38,940 nucleotides of DNA from Chloroflexota bacterium (GCA_016199495.1 JACQGQ010000016.1:1-38940), one strand, 5' to 3'; numbered from the stretch's first letter, positions 28,282 to 37,761 are shown. Made by a program: numbers and translations. The notes: generated from the letters alone by a model not told the origin.

Positions 28282-29483
28282 AACCTTTTGGCGCACTGCT
28301 TTCCTTTGAGGAAGCCAAAAAAGTTGTCGCGGCTAACATAGAGCCACTCAGCCGGGTGGAGACAATCAATATTGATGAGGCGGTGGGTAGAGTTCTGGCT
28401 GAAGACATTGTGGCTACCTTGAGCATACCCTCCTTTAATCGAGCCGCTATGGATGGCTATGCCGTCAAAGCCAAAGATACCTTTAATTCAGGCCAGTTGA
28501 ATCCCAAGGTACTTAATCTGGTGGGTGAATTGCACGCTGGGGAAACACCCCGGGAGAGGGTAGGTGGCGGGCAGTGTCTTCAAATTGCTACCGGGGCGAT
28601 GATGCCCCAAGGTGCCGATGCCGTGGTTATGGTTGAGGACACCGAGGCGGAAAACGGCCGGGTGAAGGTGTTTAAGTCAATCTACCCGGGCGCCAATGTG
28701 GGTAAGAAGGGAGAGGATATCAGGGAAGGGGCACTGGTGCTAAGAGAGGGCTTTGTTTTGGAGCCGGGGAGAGTGGGGGTGCTTGCTTCTCAAGGGCTCA
28801 ACCAAATCAGAGTCTATGAAAAGCCAAGGGTGGCGATACTGCCGACCGGAGAAGAAGTGGTTGAGGTTGGCAAGAAGCTAAGGCAGGGGCAGCTTTACGA
28901 TATTAACTCCCACACCATCGCTTCGGTGGTGAAGGCAAATGGCGGTATGCCATACCGGGTCGGAATCGCCGGTGATAATCTAGATGAGCTCAGGGCAACG
29001 ATTGCCGAAGCTCTGAAAAGCGACCTGGTGGTTCTCTCGGGAGGCTCCTCGGTAGGCGAGAGAGACCTGCTGGTCGATGTCCTTCAGGACTGGGGAGAGA
29101 TTCTGTTTCATGGCATTCAGGTAAAGCCCGGGAAACCGACCATTTTTGCCAGGCTCCAGGGTAAGCCGCTCTTTGGTATGCCCGGCTACCCGACCTCCTG
29201 TCTGATTAACACCTATCTGTTCCTTCTGCCGGTGATTAGGCAGATGGCTCACCTGCCACCGAGACGAGGGGAGACCGTGGAGGCTAAGCTTTCCCGGCGG
29301 GTTCCGGGCAGCGTGGGCCGGAGGCAATTTTTGACCGTCAAAATCGAGAATGGTGAGGCGGTGCCGGTGTTTAAGGAATCGGGGGCGATAACCACCGTGG
29401 CTGAGGCCGATGGCTACATCGAGATCGCCGAGAACATCGATTTGCTGGAGAAGGGCGAGCCAGTGACGGTAACGCTGTTTTAG
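28278..29483 (+). CDS. moeA: Molybdopterin molybdenumtransferase
   Basis: SFNRAAMDGYAVKAKDT, GAMMPQGADAVVMVEDTE, LPTGEEVVEVG, LSGGSSVGERDLL, FGMPGYPTSCLIN. Confidence 0.96.
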   Translation: MKPFGALLSFEEAKKVVAANIEPLSRVETINIDEAVGRVLAEDIVATLSIPSFNRAAMDGYAVKAKDTFNSGQLNPKVLNLVGELHAGETPRERVGGGQCLQIATGAMMPQGADAVVMVEDTEAENGRVKVFKSIYPGANVGKKGEDIREGALVLREGFVLEPGRVGVLASQGLNQIRVYEKPRVAILPTGEEVVEVGKKLRQGQLYDINSHTIASVVKANGGMPYRVGIAGDNLDELRATIAEALKSDLVVLSGGSSVGERDLLVDVLQDWGEILFHGIQVKPGKPTIFARLQGKPLFGMPGYPTSCLINTYLFLLPVIRQMAHLPPRRGETVEAKLSRRVPGSVGRRQFLTVKIENGEAVPVFKESGAITTVAEADGYIEIAENIDLLEKGEPVTVTLF

Positions 29484-29759
29484 TCGCTTCTTCTGACAGT
29501 TAAGTTACAATACACTCTATTTATCATCAATAGGGTTCGTGGGGACTTACTACGTAATCACGATTTATTCACCAGTTTTACTGTATGGTGATGCTCTAGC
29601 CGTCAGCTTGTCAACTTAACAATAACCCCATAACCCGTTTCCCTGCCCAAGCCCACTTCCCTCCTAATATTACAAAGCCCCGTGATTAATAATTTACAAC
29701 ATTTTCCGCACGTGCGATAATACGAGCAGCTAACTACTTGGAACGCAGTATAGAGGTAA

Positions 29760-30401
29760 TTGTATATGGGAAGCTTTGTTGATGCCTTAGGTAGTGGTTT
29801 TGAACGGTTACTGAGATGGCTCTACCCAGGCGCATTATTCTTGGTTCTGCTGTTCCTGAGCAACCCAACTGTTCTGCCCAACATCTCAAAGCCTCTGTTC
29901 GTGCTTAGCAAGGCTAACGAAGTAGTGGGAATATGGCAGGTAGGGATTGTTGCCATTGTTGCTGGTATGACAACATATCTCATCCACGCTTATATCTTCA
30001 ATCAGATTATCTCGTGGTGGTTTTGCTCTGTGGGGCTGTTGCATAGGAAGAGCGAAGACTTAAGTAGGATAGCAAGGAATCTGGCAGAGTTCGCAGACCA
30101 TTGGACAGAGCCTGCGTGGCGTAGATGGGGAGTGAGCAGCAATGACCAACATGCACTTGAGCGTTTTAATAATTGGCTGACTTACTCATGGAGCACTTAT
30201 CATGCTGGATGCATCACCCTTTGGCTTACAGCTTCGTTTTTCTTCATTAATGAGGATGGCAGCGCTCTGGACACATTTGCTAAGTCGGGCGGCTTGTTGC
30301 TTCCCATAGGAGCCTGCCTTCTCTTCCTTGCTTTCCTTTTGTCTTTGCTTTGGCAGTACTTGATATTGACTAGGCTGACACTTCGTCTTGCTAGAATATG
30401 A
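29760..30401 (+). CDS. Hypothetical membrane protein
   Basis: 213 aa with several hydrophobic segments; SD GAGG upstream; preceded by palindrome CGCACGTGCG at 29707-29716. Confidence 0.65.
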   Translation: MYMGSFVDALGSGFERLLRWLYPGALFLVLLFLSNPTVLPNISKPLFVLSKANEVVGIWQVGIVAIVAGMTTYLIHAYIFNQIISWWFCSVGLLHRKSEDLSRIARNLAEFADHWTEPAWRRWGVSSNDQHALERFNNWLTYSWSTYHAGCITLWLTASFFFINEDGSALDTFAKSGGLLLPIGACLLFLAFLLSLLWQYLILTRLTLRLARI

Positions 30402-30459
30402 CCATTTCCTTGCCCAGATTCTGTTCCCCTACTCATGACCATTGATACTTTTTACTCAT

Positions 30460-30855
30460 TTATCTGCTTCGGCGCTCAAGAATATCCTGCTCAATAGCCC
30501 CCAGAACTGTAGCCGCCCGCCATGCCTTCCTAATTTTTGACGGGAACTCCCTGACAAAAAAGACTAAGCTAGCGATGGCAAGTGCCCAGTAGACTACATT
30601 CTCAGGTGTTGTGTGACCAAAACCCCAAACAACAGAAAATAAGTATTGTCCAAGATACAAGAGACCTGACCACAATAGGCACAGGGCTAAAGAGAATCCA
30701 AACCCCATGAAGTTGAGTCGCCTATCTACTTTCCCCGTTACTAGTCCAAACACGTGAATTCCAGTGTTGATGAGGGCTAACCAACTTTGGAGGAAGAGGC
30801 GAGTTGACAAGATTCCCCAAATAGGCGCAACGATGACAATGCCAATTAAGTTCAC
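30460..30855 (-). CDS. Hypothetical membrane protein
   Basis: 131 aa with about 3-4 hydrophobic segments. Confidence 0.6.
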   Translation of the reverse strand: MNLIGIVIVAPIWGILSTRLFLQSWLALINTGIHVFGLVTGKVDRRLNFMGFGFSLALCLLWSGLLYLGQYLFSVVWGFGHTTPENVVYWALAIASLVFFVREFPSKIRKAWRAATVLGAIEQDILERRSR

Positions 30856-30999
30856 AATAGCTCCTTTTCAATCGTCATCACATTCAGTCAGAGCTACATT
30901 ATAATAGCACGAAAAACTGTCACATAACCCAAGGTAAATACACTATGATAGTGGTGCCTTATAGAACTTCAAGCTATCCTGGGATACTTATTTCCTCCG

Positions 31000-31058
31000 G
31001 TAGACTCGCTCTTCCCGCCTTTTCTACTTTCCAGACGTATTTCAGCAATGGTCATATC
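31000..31058 (-). pseudogene. Remnant of moaC 3' end
   Basis: Minus strand DRDMTIAEIRLESRKGGKSESTGG matches DRGMTIAEISLESKQGGKSGIYRR of the intact moaC C-terminus at 31514-31600. Confidence 0.75.
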
Positions 31059-31062
31059 TCGG

Positions 31063-31506
31063 TCAGGCCTCATCCTTGATAACCTTTATTTCGTCCCCGG
31101 TCTTAACCAGTCCACCTTTAATTACCCGGGCGAATATCCCCTCGGTGGGCATGATACAGTAGCCTACCTGGCGGCGGATGGCGCAGGCGGTGTGGCATTC
31201 TTTACCAATCTGGGTTACTTCCAGGATGACACCCTGTTCTATAGCCAGTCGGGTGCCGATGGGTAAAGAAATCAGCTCCAGTCCCGCCACGGTAAGATTT
31301 TCCGCCAGCCCCCCACAGTCTAGCTCTATGCCCAGACTCTGCATCTTTTCAATGCTGGCTAAAGCCAGCAGGCTTACCTGGCGATGGGTGCCAGAATCGG
31401 CGTGGGCATCGTCTACCAGTCCATAATTTTCCCGAAAGAGTCCTTCACCTATGGGTTGTTTACTTATTCCCTTCTTGTTACTGCGACAAACGGCTAATAT
31501 CCTGGC
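31063..31506 (-). CDS. MOSC-domain protein
   Basis: MARILAVCRSNKKGISKQPIGEGLFRENYGLVDDAHADSGTHRQVSLLALASIEKM...CHTACAIRRQVGYCIMPTEGIFARVIKGG; start at 31506, because the track start 31584 lies inside moaC. Confidence 0.9.
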   Translation of the reverse strand, partial: ARILAVCRSNKKGISKQPIGEGLFRENYGLVDDAHADSGTHRQVSLLALASIEKMQSLGIELDCGGLAENLTVAGLELISLPIGTRLAIEQGVILEVTQIGKECHTACAIRRQVGYCIMPTEGIFARVIKGGLVKTGDEIKVIKDEA

Positions 31507-31513
31507 CATCTCT

Positions 31514-31996
31514 TCAATTCTCCCTTTTTCGGCGGTAGATTCCGCTTTTCCCGCCCTGTTTACTTTCCAGAGATATTTCGGCAATGGTCATCCCCCGGTC
31601 GACAGACTTAGCCATATCGTAGATGGTCAAAGCGGCCACCGACACGGCCACCAACGCCTCCATCTCCACCCCGGTTTTGCCCGTGCTCTTCACCCTGGCG
31701 GTGATGCCGATGAAGTCATCCCCGGATAGGTCGAACTCAATGGCGCTGTCGCTAATCAAGATGGGATGACACAGGGGTATCAGGTCGGGCGTCTTTTTGG
31801 CGGCCATGATACCAGCCACCCTGGCTACAGCCAGGACATCTCCCTTTTTAAGCCCGGCCGTCCTGATTTGCTCCAGGGTGGTTGGCTTCATCACTATTTT
31901 GCCTTTGGCGATAGCCTCACGTTCGGTATCACCCTTTTGTCCGATATCCACCATTCGGGCTTCACCACTTGAGCTTAGATGGGTTAGCTCTGTCAT
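31514..31996 (-). CDS. moaC: Cyclic pyranopterin monophosphate synthase
   Basis: LTHLSSSGEARMVDIGQKGDTEREAIAKG, KKTPDLIPLCHPI, GVEMEALVAVSVAALTIYDMAKSVDR. Confidence 0.97.
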   Translation of the reverse strand: MTELTHLSSSGEARMVDIGQKGDTEREAIAKGKIVMKPTTLEQIRTAGLKKGDVLAVARVAGIMAAKKTPDLIPLCHPILISDSAIEFDLSGDDFIGITARVKSTGKTGVEMEALVAVSVAALTIYDMAKSVDRGMTIAEISLESKQGGKSGIYRRKREN

Positions 31997-32050
31997 ACCT
32001 CACCCCCTCGGTCCCCCTCTCCTTCAAAGGAGAGGGGGAAGTATTGGTTT

Positions 32051-32074
32051 TTGAAGGGGCTAACGCCCCTTCAA
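32051..32074. repeat. GAGGGG-type palindromic intergenic hairpin
   Basis: TTGAAGGGGC-TAAC-GCCCCTTCAA perfect 10 bp stem. Confidence 0.7.
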
Positions 32075-32201
32075 ACTTCCCCAAACAGTCAGCCTTCTTT
32101 ATATCACTTCTCCATTCGCTTTATCAAGAAGAGGATATAGAGATTCTCTAGCAACCCCATCCCCCTTGTATCCCCCTTCCCCTATAATTTAATTGGCTAC
32201 C

Positions 32202-33197
32202 CTAACCTCCTATCTGGTACATCGGTCGCCTGCCTGGGGTAACCCCCTCATTGAGGTGATGCTGCTCCCTCTTGATGATAACTGCCTGCAGGATAAGCCG
32301 TTTTAGCTCATCCGTATCGGCGCCATTACGCAGCGCCGCTTTTAAGTTGACTTCGTCATCGTCGAGAAGGCAGGGGCGCAACTGCCCATCGGCGGTAAGA
32401 CGAAGACGGTTGCAGGTGTGGCAAAAGTGTTCGGTCATGGCGCTGATGAAACCGATAGTACCGTTGGCCCCGGGCAATCGGTAATACTTGGCAGGGCCAT
32501 TGCCGGTTTGCCCGCTATCAGGCTCCAGACTACCCAGAGATTGAAGGCGCTGGTACATTTCCTGGGTAGGTACCGTCTCAAAGGCTTGGGCCTCCGCTGT
32601 CCCGAAAGGCATGAATTCGATAAACCTGACATGCCACCCCTGGTCGATGCTCAATCGGGCGAAATCGATAGTTTCATCGTCGTTTATGCCCCGCAGCACC
32701 ACCATGTTTATCTTGACCGGCTCCAGTCCAGCCAGATGAGCGGCCTCGATGCCGGCGAAGACATCTCCCAATTTATCTCCGCCGGTAATACGTTTGAACC
32801 GGTCCTCTTTGAGTGTATCCAGACTGACATTGACCCGTTTTAACCCGGCCTCCTTAAGCTCAGTAGCATACTTACTCAATAGTATTCCGTTGGTGGTAAG
32901 CGAGATATCATCGATACCCTCCACTTGAGAAAGTGCCCGCACTAATTTACTCAGGTCCGACTTCAGTAAAGGCTCGCCACCGGTAAGGCGCACCTTGTTG
33001 ATACCCATACTGGCGGCTACCTGAACCAGGCGCTGGATTTCTTCATTGGAGAGGATTTCGCTGCGGGGCAGGTTGATTCTCGAGCTTTCTGAACAGTAGA
33101 CGCAGTTCAGGTTGCAATGGTCACAAACAGATATTCGCAGGTAATTAATCTGGCGCTGCCATGAGTCAAAAAGACCGGTCATTTTTCTCTCCTTCAT
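32202..33197 (-). CDS. moaA: GTP 3',8-cyclase
   Basis: YLRISVCDHCNLNCVYCSES radical SAM motif, VRLTGGEPLLKSDL, CHTCNRLRLTADGQLRPCL. Confidence 0.97.
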   Translation of the reverse strand: MKERKMTGLFDSWQRQINYLRISVCDHCNLNCVYCSESSRINLPRSEILSNEEIQRLVQVAASMGINKVRLTGGEPLLKSDLSKLVRALSQVEGIDDISLTTNGILLSKYATELKEAGLKRVNVSLDTLKEDRFKRITGGDKLGDVFAGIEAAHLAGLEPVKINMVVLRGINDDETIDFARLSIDQGWHVRFIEFMPFGTAEAQAFETVPTQEMYQRLQSLGSLEPDSGQTGNGPAKYYRLPGANGTIGFISAMTEHFCHTCNRLRLTADGQLRPCLLDDDEVNLKAALRNGADTDELKRLILQAVIIKREQHHLNEGVTPGRRPMYQIGG

Positions 33198-33266
33198 TCC
33201 AGATTGCCGGTTACGTCCCGGCTATCTCTTTTCAAGAGCCTAGTTTCTGAGCGGCGGTAGTGCCTG

Positions 33267-34352
33267 TCAATCACTTTTCCTCTTAATCACATGCACGCCG
33301 GTCGCTTTAAAGATAGCGTAAACTTCCCTGGTCGCCGCTAAATTCAACTCCTCAGTTGACCTTTTAGTGATGAGAGCCACCAGGGGGAAGCCACAGTCCA
33401 TCTCGATACGGCTGAGTTGTCCCCTTGATACTACCCTGGTTATTTTGGCAGAGAACGAGTTTCGGGCACTGCTTGAGATTCGGGACAAGGCTAGTGTGAC
33501 ATCTTCCGGGCGAATACAAGCGTAAACTTTTTCCCCGACGGCGTAATCTGAAATCGCTGCGATGACGTTATCACCAATATCTATCGTAACTACCTTATCA
33601 TCATTCGATGCTATCACCCCGTCGATAATATTTTCGACGCCAACGAAATCGGCGACCTCTCTACTTCCGGGAGCAGTGAATATATCTTGAAAACCTCCCG
33701 TTTGCCGGATTTCACCATCGAGGAGCACGCCCACTCTATCAGCCAGCCGTTGCCCCTGGGACATATCGTGGGTAGCCATGATAATGGTAGTGTCATCACG
33801 GCGGATAATATCTGTTATCAATTGCTCGATTTTTGCTGTCGAAACCGGGTCGAGGTTAGCGGTGGGTTCATCCAGTAGCAATACATCAGGTTCACTGACG
33901 ATGGCTCTGGCGATGGCCACCCTCTGCACTTCTCCCCCCGATAGAGTACGGGCGTTTCTGTTTTGATAGGTTGAGAGACCAACCATTTCTAGAATTCGGC
34001 CAACTTTTTGGCGAATGCTTCCTTTATCAACTCTTCTCAATTTCAGACCATAGGCGATATTATCATAGACACTCATATTAAACACTACCGGCTTCTGCAG
34101 TACGAACGCCATCCTTCTCCGCGCTTCTAATTTCCTTTTTCCCGATTCGAAAACATCGCTACCGTCAAAATATATTTTCCCCGAGGTAGGCAGGTCAAGA
34201 AGGTCAATCAGTCGAAGGAGGGTCGTTTTACCGGCGCCGGTCGGACCAATCAGAGCAAAGACTTCCCCCCGGTCAACCTTCAGGCTGACATTTTTCAGGA
34301 TGTCTCGCCCATCAGAGTTTTGGCATAAATTCACCGTTTCGATTAAAGGCAT
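33267..34352 (-). CDS. tupC: Tungstate/molybdate-type ABC transporter ATP-binding protein with C-terminal TOBE-like domain
   Basis: LIGPTGAGKTTLLRLIDLLD, LSGGEVQRVAIARAIVSEPDVLLLDEPTANLDP. Confidence 0.9.
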   Translation of the reverse strand: MPLIETVNLCQNSDGRDILKNVSLKVDRGEVFALIGPTGAGKTTLLRLIDLLDLPTSGKIYFDGSDVFESGKRKLEARRRMAFVLQKPVVFNMSVYDNIAYGLKLRRVDKGSIRQKVGRILEMVGLSTYQNRNARTLSGGEVQRVAIARAIVSEPDVLLLDEPTANLDPVSTAKIEQLITDIIRRDDTTIIMATHDMSQGQRLADRVGVLLDGEIRQTGGFQDIFTAPGSREVADFVGVENIIDGVIASNDDKVVTIDIGDNVIAAISDYAVGEKVYACIRPEDVTLALSRISSSARNSFSAKITRVVSRGQLSRIEMDCGFPLVALITKRSTEELNLAATREVYAIFKATGVHVIKRKSD

Positions 34353-34354
34353 TG

Positions 34355-35041
34355 TTACCTCGGCTGCAGCCTGTTTAAGAGTATATTGACGATAAGGGCA
34401 ATAAATATAAGGATTATCCCCAGTGCCAGTGATAGCTCCAGGTCACCTTTGGCTGTCTCCAGTGATATTGCCGTGGTGATGACCCGGGTAAAACCCCTGA
34501 TATTGCCACCAACGATAAGAGCTATTCCCACCTCGGAGATTGCCCGCCCGAATCCCATGATAACTGTCGCCATAACGGCGAACCTGGCTTCCCTGAGAAC
34601 GATAATTGTCATCTGAAAGCCGCTGGCACCGAGTGAACGAGCCGTATCCGGTATCACCTTATCCACTCCACTGAGAGCCGCAATGGTCAGACCAAGAAGT
34701 AACGGCGTGATTAGTATCATTTGCCCCAGCACCATAACCGCGGGAGTAAAAAGTAGATTAAGTCCACCCAGCGGTCCAGCCCGGGAAAAGAGGATGAAAA
34801 CAAACAGACCGATGGCGACCGTAGGTATACCGAAAAATGTCTGAATTAGACTTATCACCAGCCTTTTGCCCGGGAACTGCTTAAAGTGGATGAGGCTACC
34901 CAGCGGCAGGCAAATCAGAGAGGTGAGGAGAGTGGAGGTTAGCGAAATCATCAGCGACCGCCCGGCTATCTCCGTTACCTCCGGGTCAAGAGAGATTATC
35001 AGCCCTATTGCTTTAGTCAGGCCGTGCCATATCTCAGTCAA
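34355..35041 (-). CDS. tupB: Tungstate-type ABC transporter permease
   Basis: Multi-TM permease, ARSLGASGFQMTIIVLREARFAVMATVIMGFGRAISEVGIALIVGGNI. Confidence 0.9.
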   Translation of the reverse strand: MTEIWHGLTKAIGLIISLDPEVTEIAGRSLMISLTSTLLTSLICLPLGSLIHFKQFPGKRLVISLIQTFFGIPTVAIGLFVFILFSRAGPLGGLNLLFTPAVMVLGQMILITPLLLGLTIAALSGVDKVIPDTARSLGASGFQMTIIVLREARFAVMATVIMGFGRAISEVGIALIVGGNIRGFTRVITTAISLETAKGDLELSLALGIILIFIALIVNILLNRLQPR

Positions 35042-35102
35042 TTAACTTCAGCCCTGTCGACAAAATTCTTTTTCATGGTAGCCGGCGGTCGCAATGCTGA
35101 CT

Positions 35103-35984
35103 CTACTCGGGTTCTGAGCCGACGTAAGGAGTGAATAGCTGCGTTCCGTACTCCTCAATACCGTAATTGCCGATAAACTCTTGTATCTCGGGTGAGATAA
35201 GGAATTCTATCAGGTTGTTAGCCATATCGATTTTAGCTTGAGGCATCTTCTCCGGGTTTAGGGCAATGGCGGAGTAAACATTGAGCAGCAGACTACCCTT
35301 ATCGACCACCGGCACCAGTGCCAGCTTACCCTTATAAGTAAGATAAGTGCCTATATCGGTCAGTGTATAGGCTTGTTTTTCGCTGGCCATCATCAGTGTC
35401 GGCCCCATGCCGGTGCCGGCCTCAATATACCACCGGCCGGCATTTCTGACCGCTTCATAATCATAGCCGGCTTCTGCCCAGATATCTTTCTCCTTGGCGT
35501 GCGTCCCGGAGTCGTCTCCTCGGGAAACAAAGCTCGCCTTGCCCGTCTCCATCAGCTTTTTGAAGGCGGCCTCAGGCGTCAACCCTTTGATACCGGCCGG
35601 GTCAACTGACGGCCCCACGATGAGGAAATAGTTATAGGCGAAGGGGACCCGCCGCACGCCGTAGCCATCGGCGATAAATTGCTCCTCACGGATTTGGTCA
35701 TGGATGGTAACAATGTCCACGTCACCCCTCCGGCCGTATTCCAGGGCTTTGCCGCTGCCGGCATACATGATATCCAGCTCGACATTATATTTTCTCTCAA
35801 ACATAGGTTCTAGGTAGCCCCAGAGACCGCTATCATACAGGCTGGTGGTGGTGGCTACCCTCAACCTCAACTGTGGCGGTAGTGGTGATGATGATTCGGC
35901 TCTGGGTGAACTACAGCCGCTAGTAGCCAGCAATAGACTCATCAGGATAAATATGCCTGACAAGCAAACGGCCGTTTTTTTCAA
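35103..35984 (-). CDS. tupA: Tungstate-binding lipoprotein of ABC transporter
   Basis: TTG start at 35984 after GAGGTG: MKKTAVCLSGIFILMSLLLATSGCSS (lipobox); RLRVATTTSLYDSGLWGYLEPMFERKYNVELD, SRGDDSGTHAKEKDIW. Track start at 36101 overlaps the leader terminator. Confidence 0.92.
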   Translation of the reverse strand: MKKTAVCLSGIFILMSLLLATSGCSSPRAESSSPLPPQLRLRVATTTSLYDSGLWGYLEPMFERKYNVELDIMYAGSGKALEYGRRGDVDIVTIHDQIREEQFIADGYGVRRVPFAYNYFLIVGPSVDPAGIKGLTPEAAFKKLMETGKASFVSRGDDSGTHAKEKDIWAEAGYDYEAVRNAGRWYIEAGTGMGPTLMMASEKQAYTLTDIGTYLTYKGKLALVPVVDKGSLLLNVYSAIALNPEKMPQAKIDMANNLIEFLISPEIQEFIGNYGIEEYGTQLFTPYVGSEPE

Positions 35985-36025
35985 TACTGGCACCTCTTCA
36001 GTCAGAAAGAAAACCACCGACAAAC

Positions 36026-36182
36026 GAAAAATGCCTCCGCAAGGAGGCACTTGGGTCAAAGGGCACAAACTACCCTTCAGGGTTGCCTCCTTTCCAAACA
36101 CGGGTGGCGTGAGCGTTTCCCCTCACACCTTACTGGTTACCGCCCATAGGTAAGATACCCTTAGCAACAGTAACTCGGAGGA
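36026..36182 (-). promoter_or_regulatory. Attenuator/riboswitch-like leader of tup operon (possible Moco/Tuco-type)
   Basis: Minus: terminator TGCCTCC-TTGC-GGAGGCA-TTTTT (36026-36049) and upstream AAGGAGGCA (36084-36092) that can pair with TGCCTCCTT to form an antiterminator. Confidence 0.65.
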
Positions 36183-36222
36183 CCATATTCAATTCACTAA
36201 GGTCTTTTCAGCACCTTAATCA

Positions 36223-36252
36223 AATATACCATACTGACTGTTCGCAAGTCAA
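36223..36252 (-). promoter_or_regulatory. Sigma-70-type promoter for tup leader
   Basis: Minus: TTGACT N18 TATATT. Confidence 0.5.
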
Positions 36253-36400
36253 CAAGGTGCTGTGCGGTGTGCCGAGCACTATTGGCAACCGCTCGCCATT
36301 GCGCTATTATCTAGGCAGCTTCAGTACCACCCCGCAAAGGTGTAAAATATATTATGGACGTTGACACGAGATTGAAGATATACTAAAGATATGGTATACT

Positions 36401-36562
36401 TTGGCATCTCAGGCTTTAGTTATAATAATTGGGGGCTGCCCCGCCGGTATGCCTGAGCAGGAGTAGTTTACCTACTATGCCTGTGAATTCAATGCCCGCG
36501 AGGTGAAATCAATCTTACTAATCATTAACTGCGGGTGATGCTGGACTGGTTCGCCTCATTTA
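36401..36562 (+). ncRNA. Candidate structured RNA upstream of the dksA-like gene
   Basis: CTCAGGC (36408-36414)/GCCTGAG (36451-36457), AGTAG-TTTAC-CTACT hairpin, CCCGC/GCGGG pairing; possible promoter TTGAAG N17 TATACT (36372-36400). Confidence 0.3.
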
Positions 36563-36565
36563 CTA

Positions 36566-36594
36566 TTGCTCTCTAAGTATAGCTTAGGTATAAT
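36566..36594 (+). promoter_or_regulatory. Sigma-70-type promoter
   Basis: TTGCTC (36566-36571) N17 TATAAT (36589-36594). Confidence 0.55.
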
Positions 36595-36674
36595 AACTTA
36601 CCTGTCATCGTCTCAACCGGGGAAATCTGAAACAGCCTATCTCAAACTTGACAGGTGGGTGGGAGGAAGAAGAA

Positions 36675-37046
36675 GTGCCGATTAAATTTAAGCAACTTCG
36701 CTCTCGTTTAGAAAGTGAACAAAAGCGCTTACTTGGGGAATTGGAGCAACTACAAGCTAACCTCCCTCCCATAGAGGTGAGGCGAGAGGGTAGCCCTTTT
36801 GGCAAAAGAGAGGAAGAGGCTACAGAAAGCTTTGAATTGGAAAAACGGCTGGCTCTGGAGAAACAGATAAGAGACCAGCTAGTTGGGGTGGAACATGCTT
36901 TACATAAGTTTGAAAAAGAAACCTATGGCTTATGTGATAATTGTGGCCAACCTATCGACCCAGCCCGATTAGAGGCACTTCCCCAAGCCAGCTTGTGCAT
37001 GGATTGTAAGGCAAAGAATGAAAAGGGCCGAACCTCTTCAGGCTAA
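36675..37046 (+). CDS. DksA/TraR-family zinc-finger protein
   Basis: YGLCDNCGQPIDPARLEALPQASLCMDCKAKNE; GTG start 36675 after GGGAGG preferred. Confidence 0.9.
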   Translation: MPIKFKQLRSRLESEQKRLLGELEQLQANLPPIEVRREGSPFGKREEEATESFELEKRLALEKQIRDQLVGVEHALHKFEKETYGLCDNCGQPIDPARLEALPQASLCMDCKAKNEKGRTSSG

Positions 37047-37533
37047 ATGGTGGAACGTGGTCTTCTTCCTTACTGCCTTGCTGGTGGTGGTCGCTGACCA
37101 GTTCAGTAAGATAGGGATAAGGTCTTATCCCGTAGGCTATACGGTTTTTGAGGTAGGATTCTTCCGGATAATGCGTGTTCCGCCTAATACGGGGGCCGCC
37201 TTTGGTTCATTTCAAGGGCAATCATTCGCCCTGACCATAGTCGCCCTGGTCGGTATCATCACCATCTTAGCCTATACCCTCTTTTTTTCTCGCTGGTTTC
37301 CCTCTTTAGAGAGCCGGTTAGGTAAGTCAGCCCTGGGCTTAGTTCTTGGCGGGATAACAGGTAACCTGATTGACCGCTTGAATCCCAGCCTTGGCGGTGT
37401 TACCGATTTCATCAATATCAGCATCTGGCCGACGTTTAACATTGCTGATTCGGCGATAACGGTTGGTCTTATTTTGTTTGCTTATTCCCTTCGTTTTTTA
37501 TCCAGAGCTAAAAACTTGGATTTAGCAGATTAA
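37018..37533 (+). CDS. lspA: Lipoprotein signal peptidase (signal peptidase II)
   Basis: VVADQFSK, PNTGAAFG, GGITGNLIDRL...GVTDFINI, FNIADSAITVG. Confidence 0.95.
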   Translation: MKRAEPLQAKWWNVVFFLTALLVVVADQFSKIGIRSYPVGYTVFEVGFFRIMRVPPNTGAAFGSFQGQSFALTIVALVGIITILAYTLFFSRWFPSLESRLGKSALGLVLGGITGNLIDRLNPSLGGVTDFINISIWPTFNIADSAITVGLILFAYSLRFLSRAKNLDLAD

Positions 37534-37637
37534 AGCACAAAAAATAAGAAATCTGTACTTCCTCCGTCCCTTAATGAAAGAGAGGCGAAGCCTTCATGGT
37601 ATAATCTATCCTTCTAACCCCCTTCCTTTACCAAGGG

Positions 37638-37761
37638 CTTTGTATCATAAGTGCCGTTTTTAAGTCTTTTTGTCATTCCCACGCAAGTGGGAATCTAGAG
37701 ACGTGCCTGATTATACCAATGGATTCCCGTTTTCACGGGAATGACGACTTTTGATACAAGA
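37638..37761 (-). mobile_element. MITE-like element, copy 2 (inverted relative to copy 1)
   Basis: Reverse complement nearly identical to 17344-17469; flanked by CCTTTACCAAGGG at 37625-37637 and 37762-37774. Confidence 0.75.

Noticed and set aside
35984-36101. N-terminal 39 aa of the track tupA ORF
   Set aside because: Overlaps the rho-independent terminator of the leader; TTG at 35984 with SD and lipoprotein signal peptide is a better start
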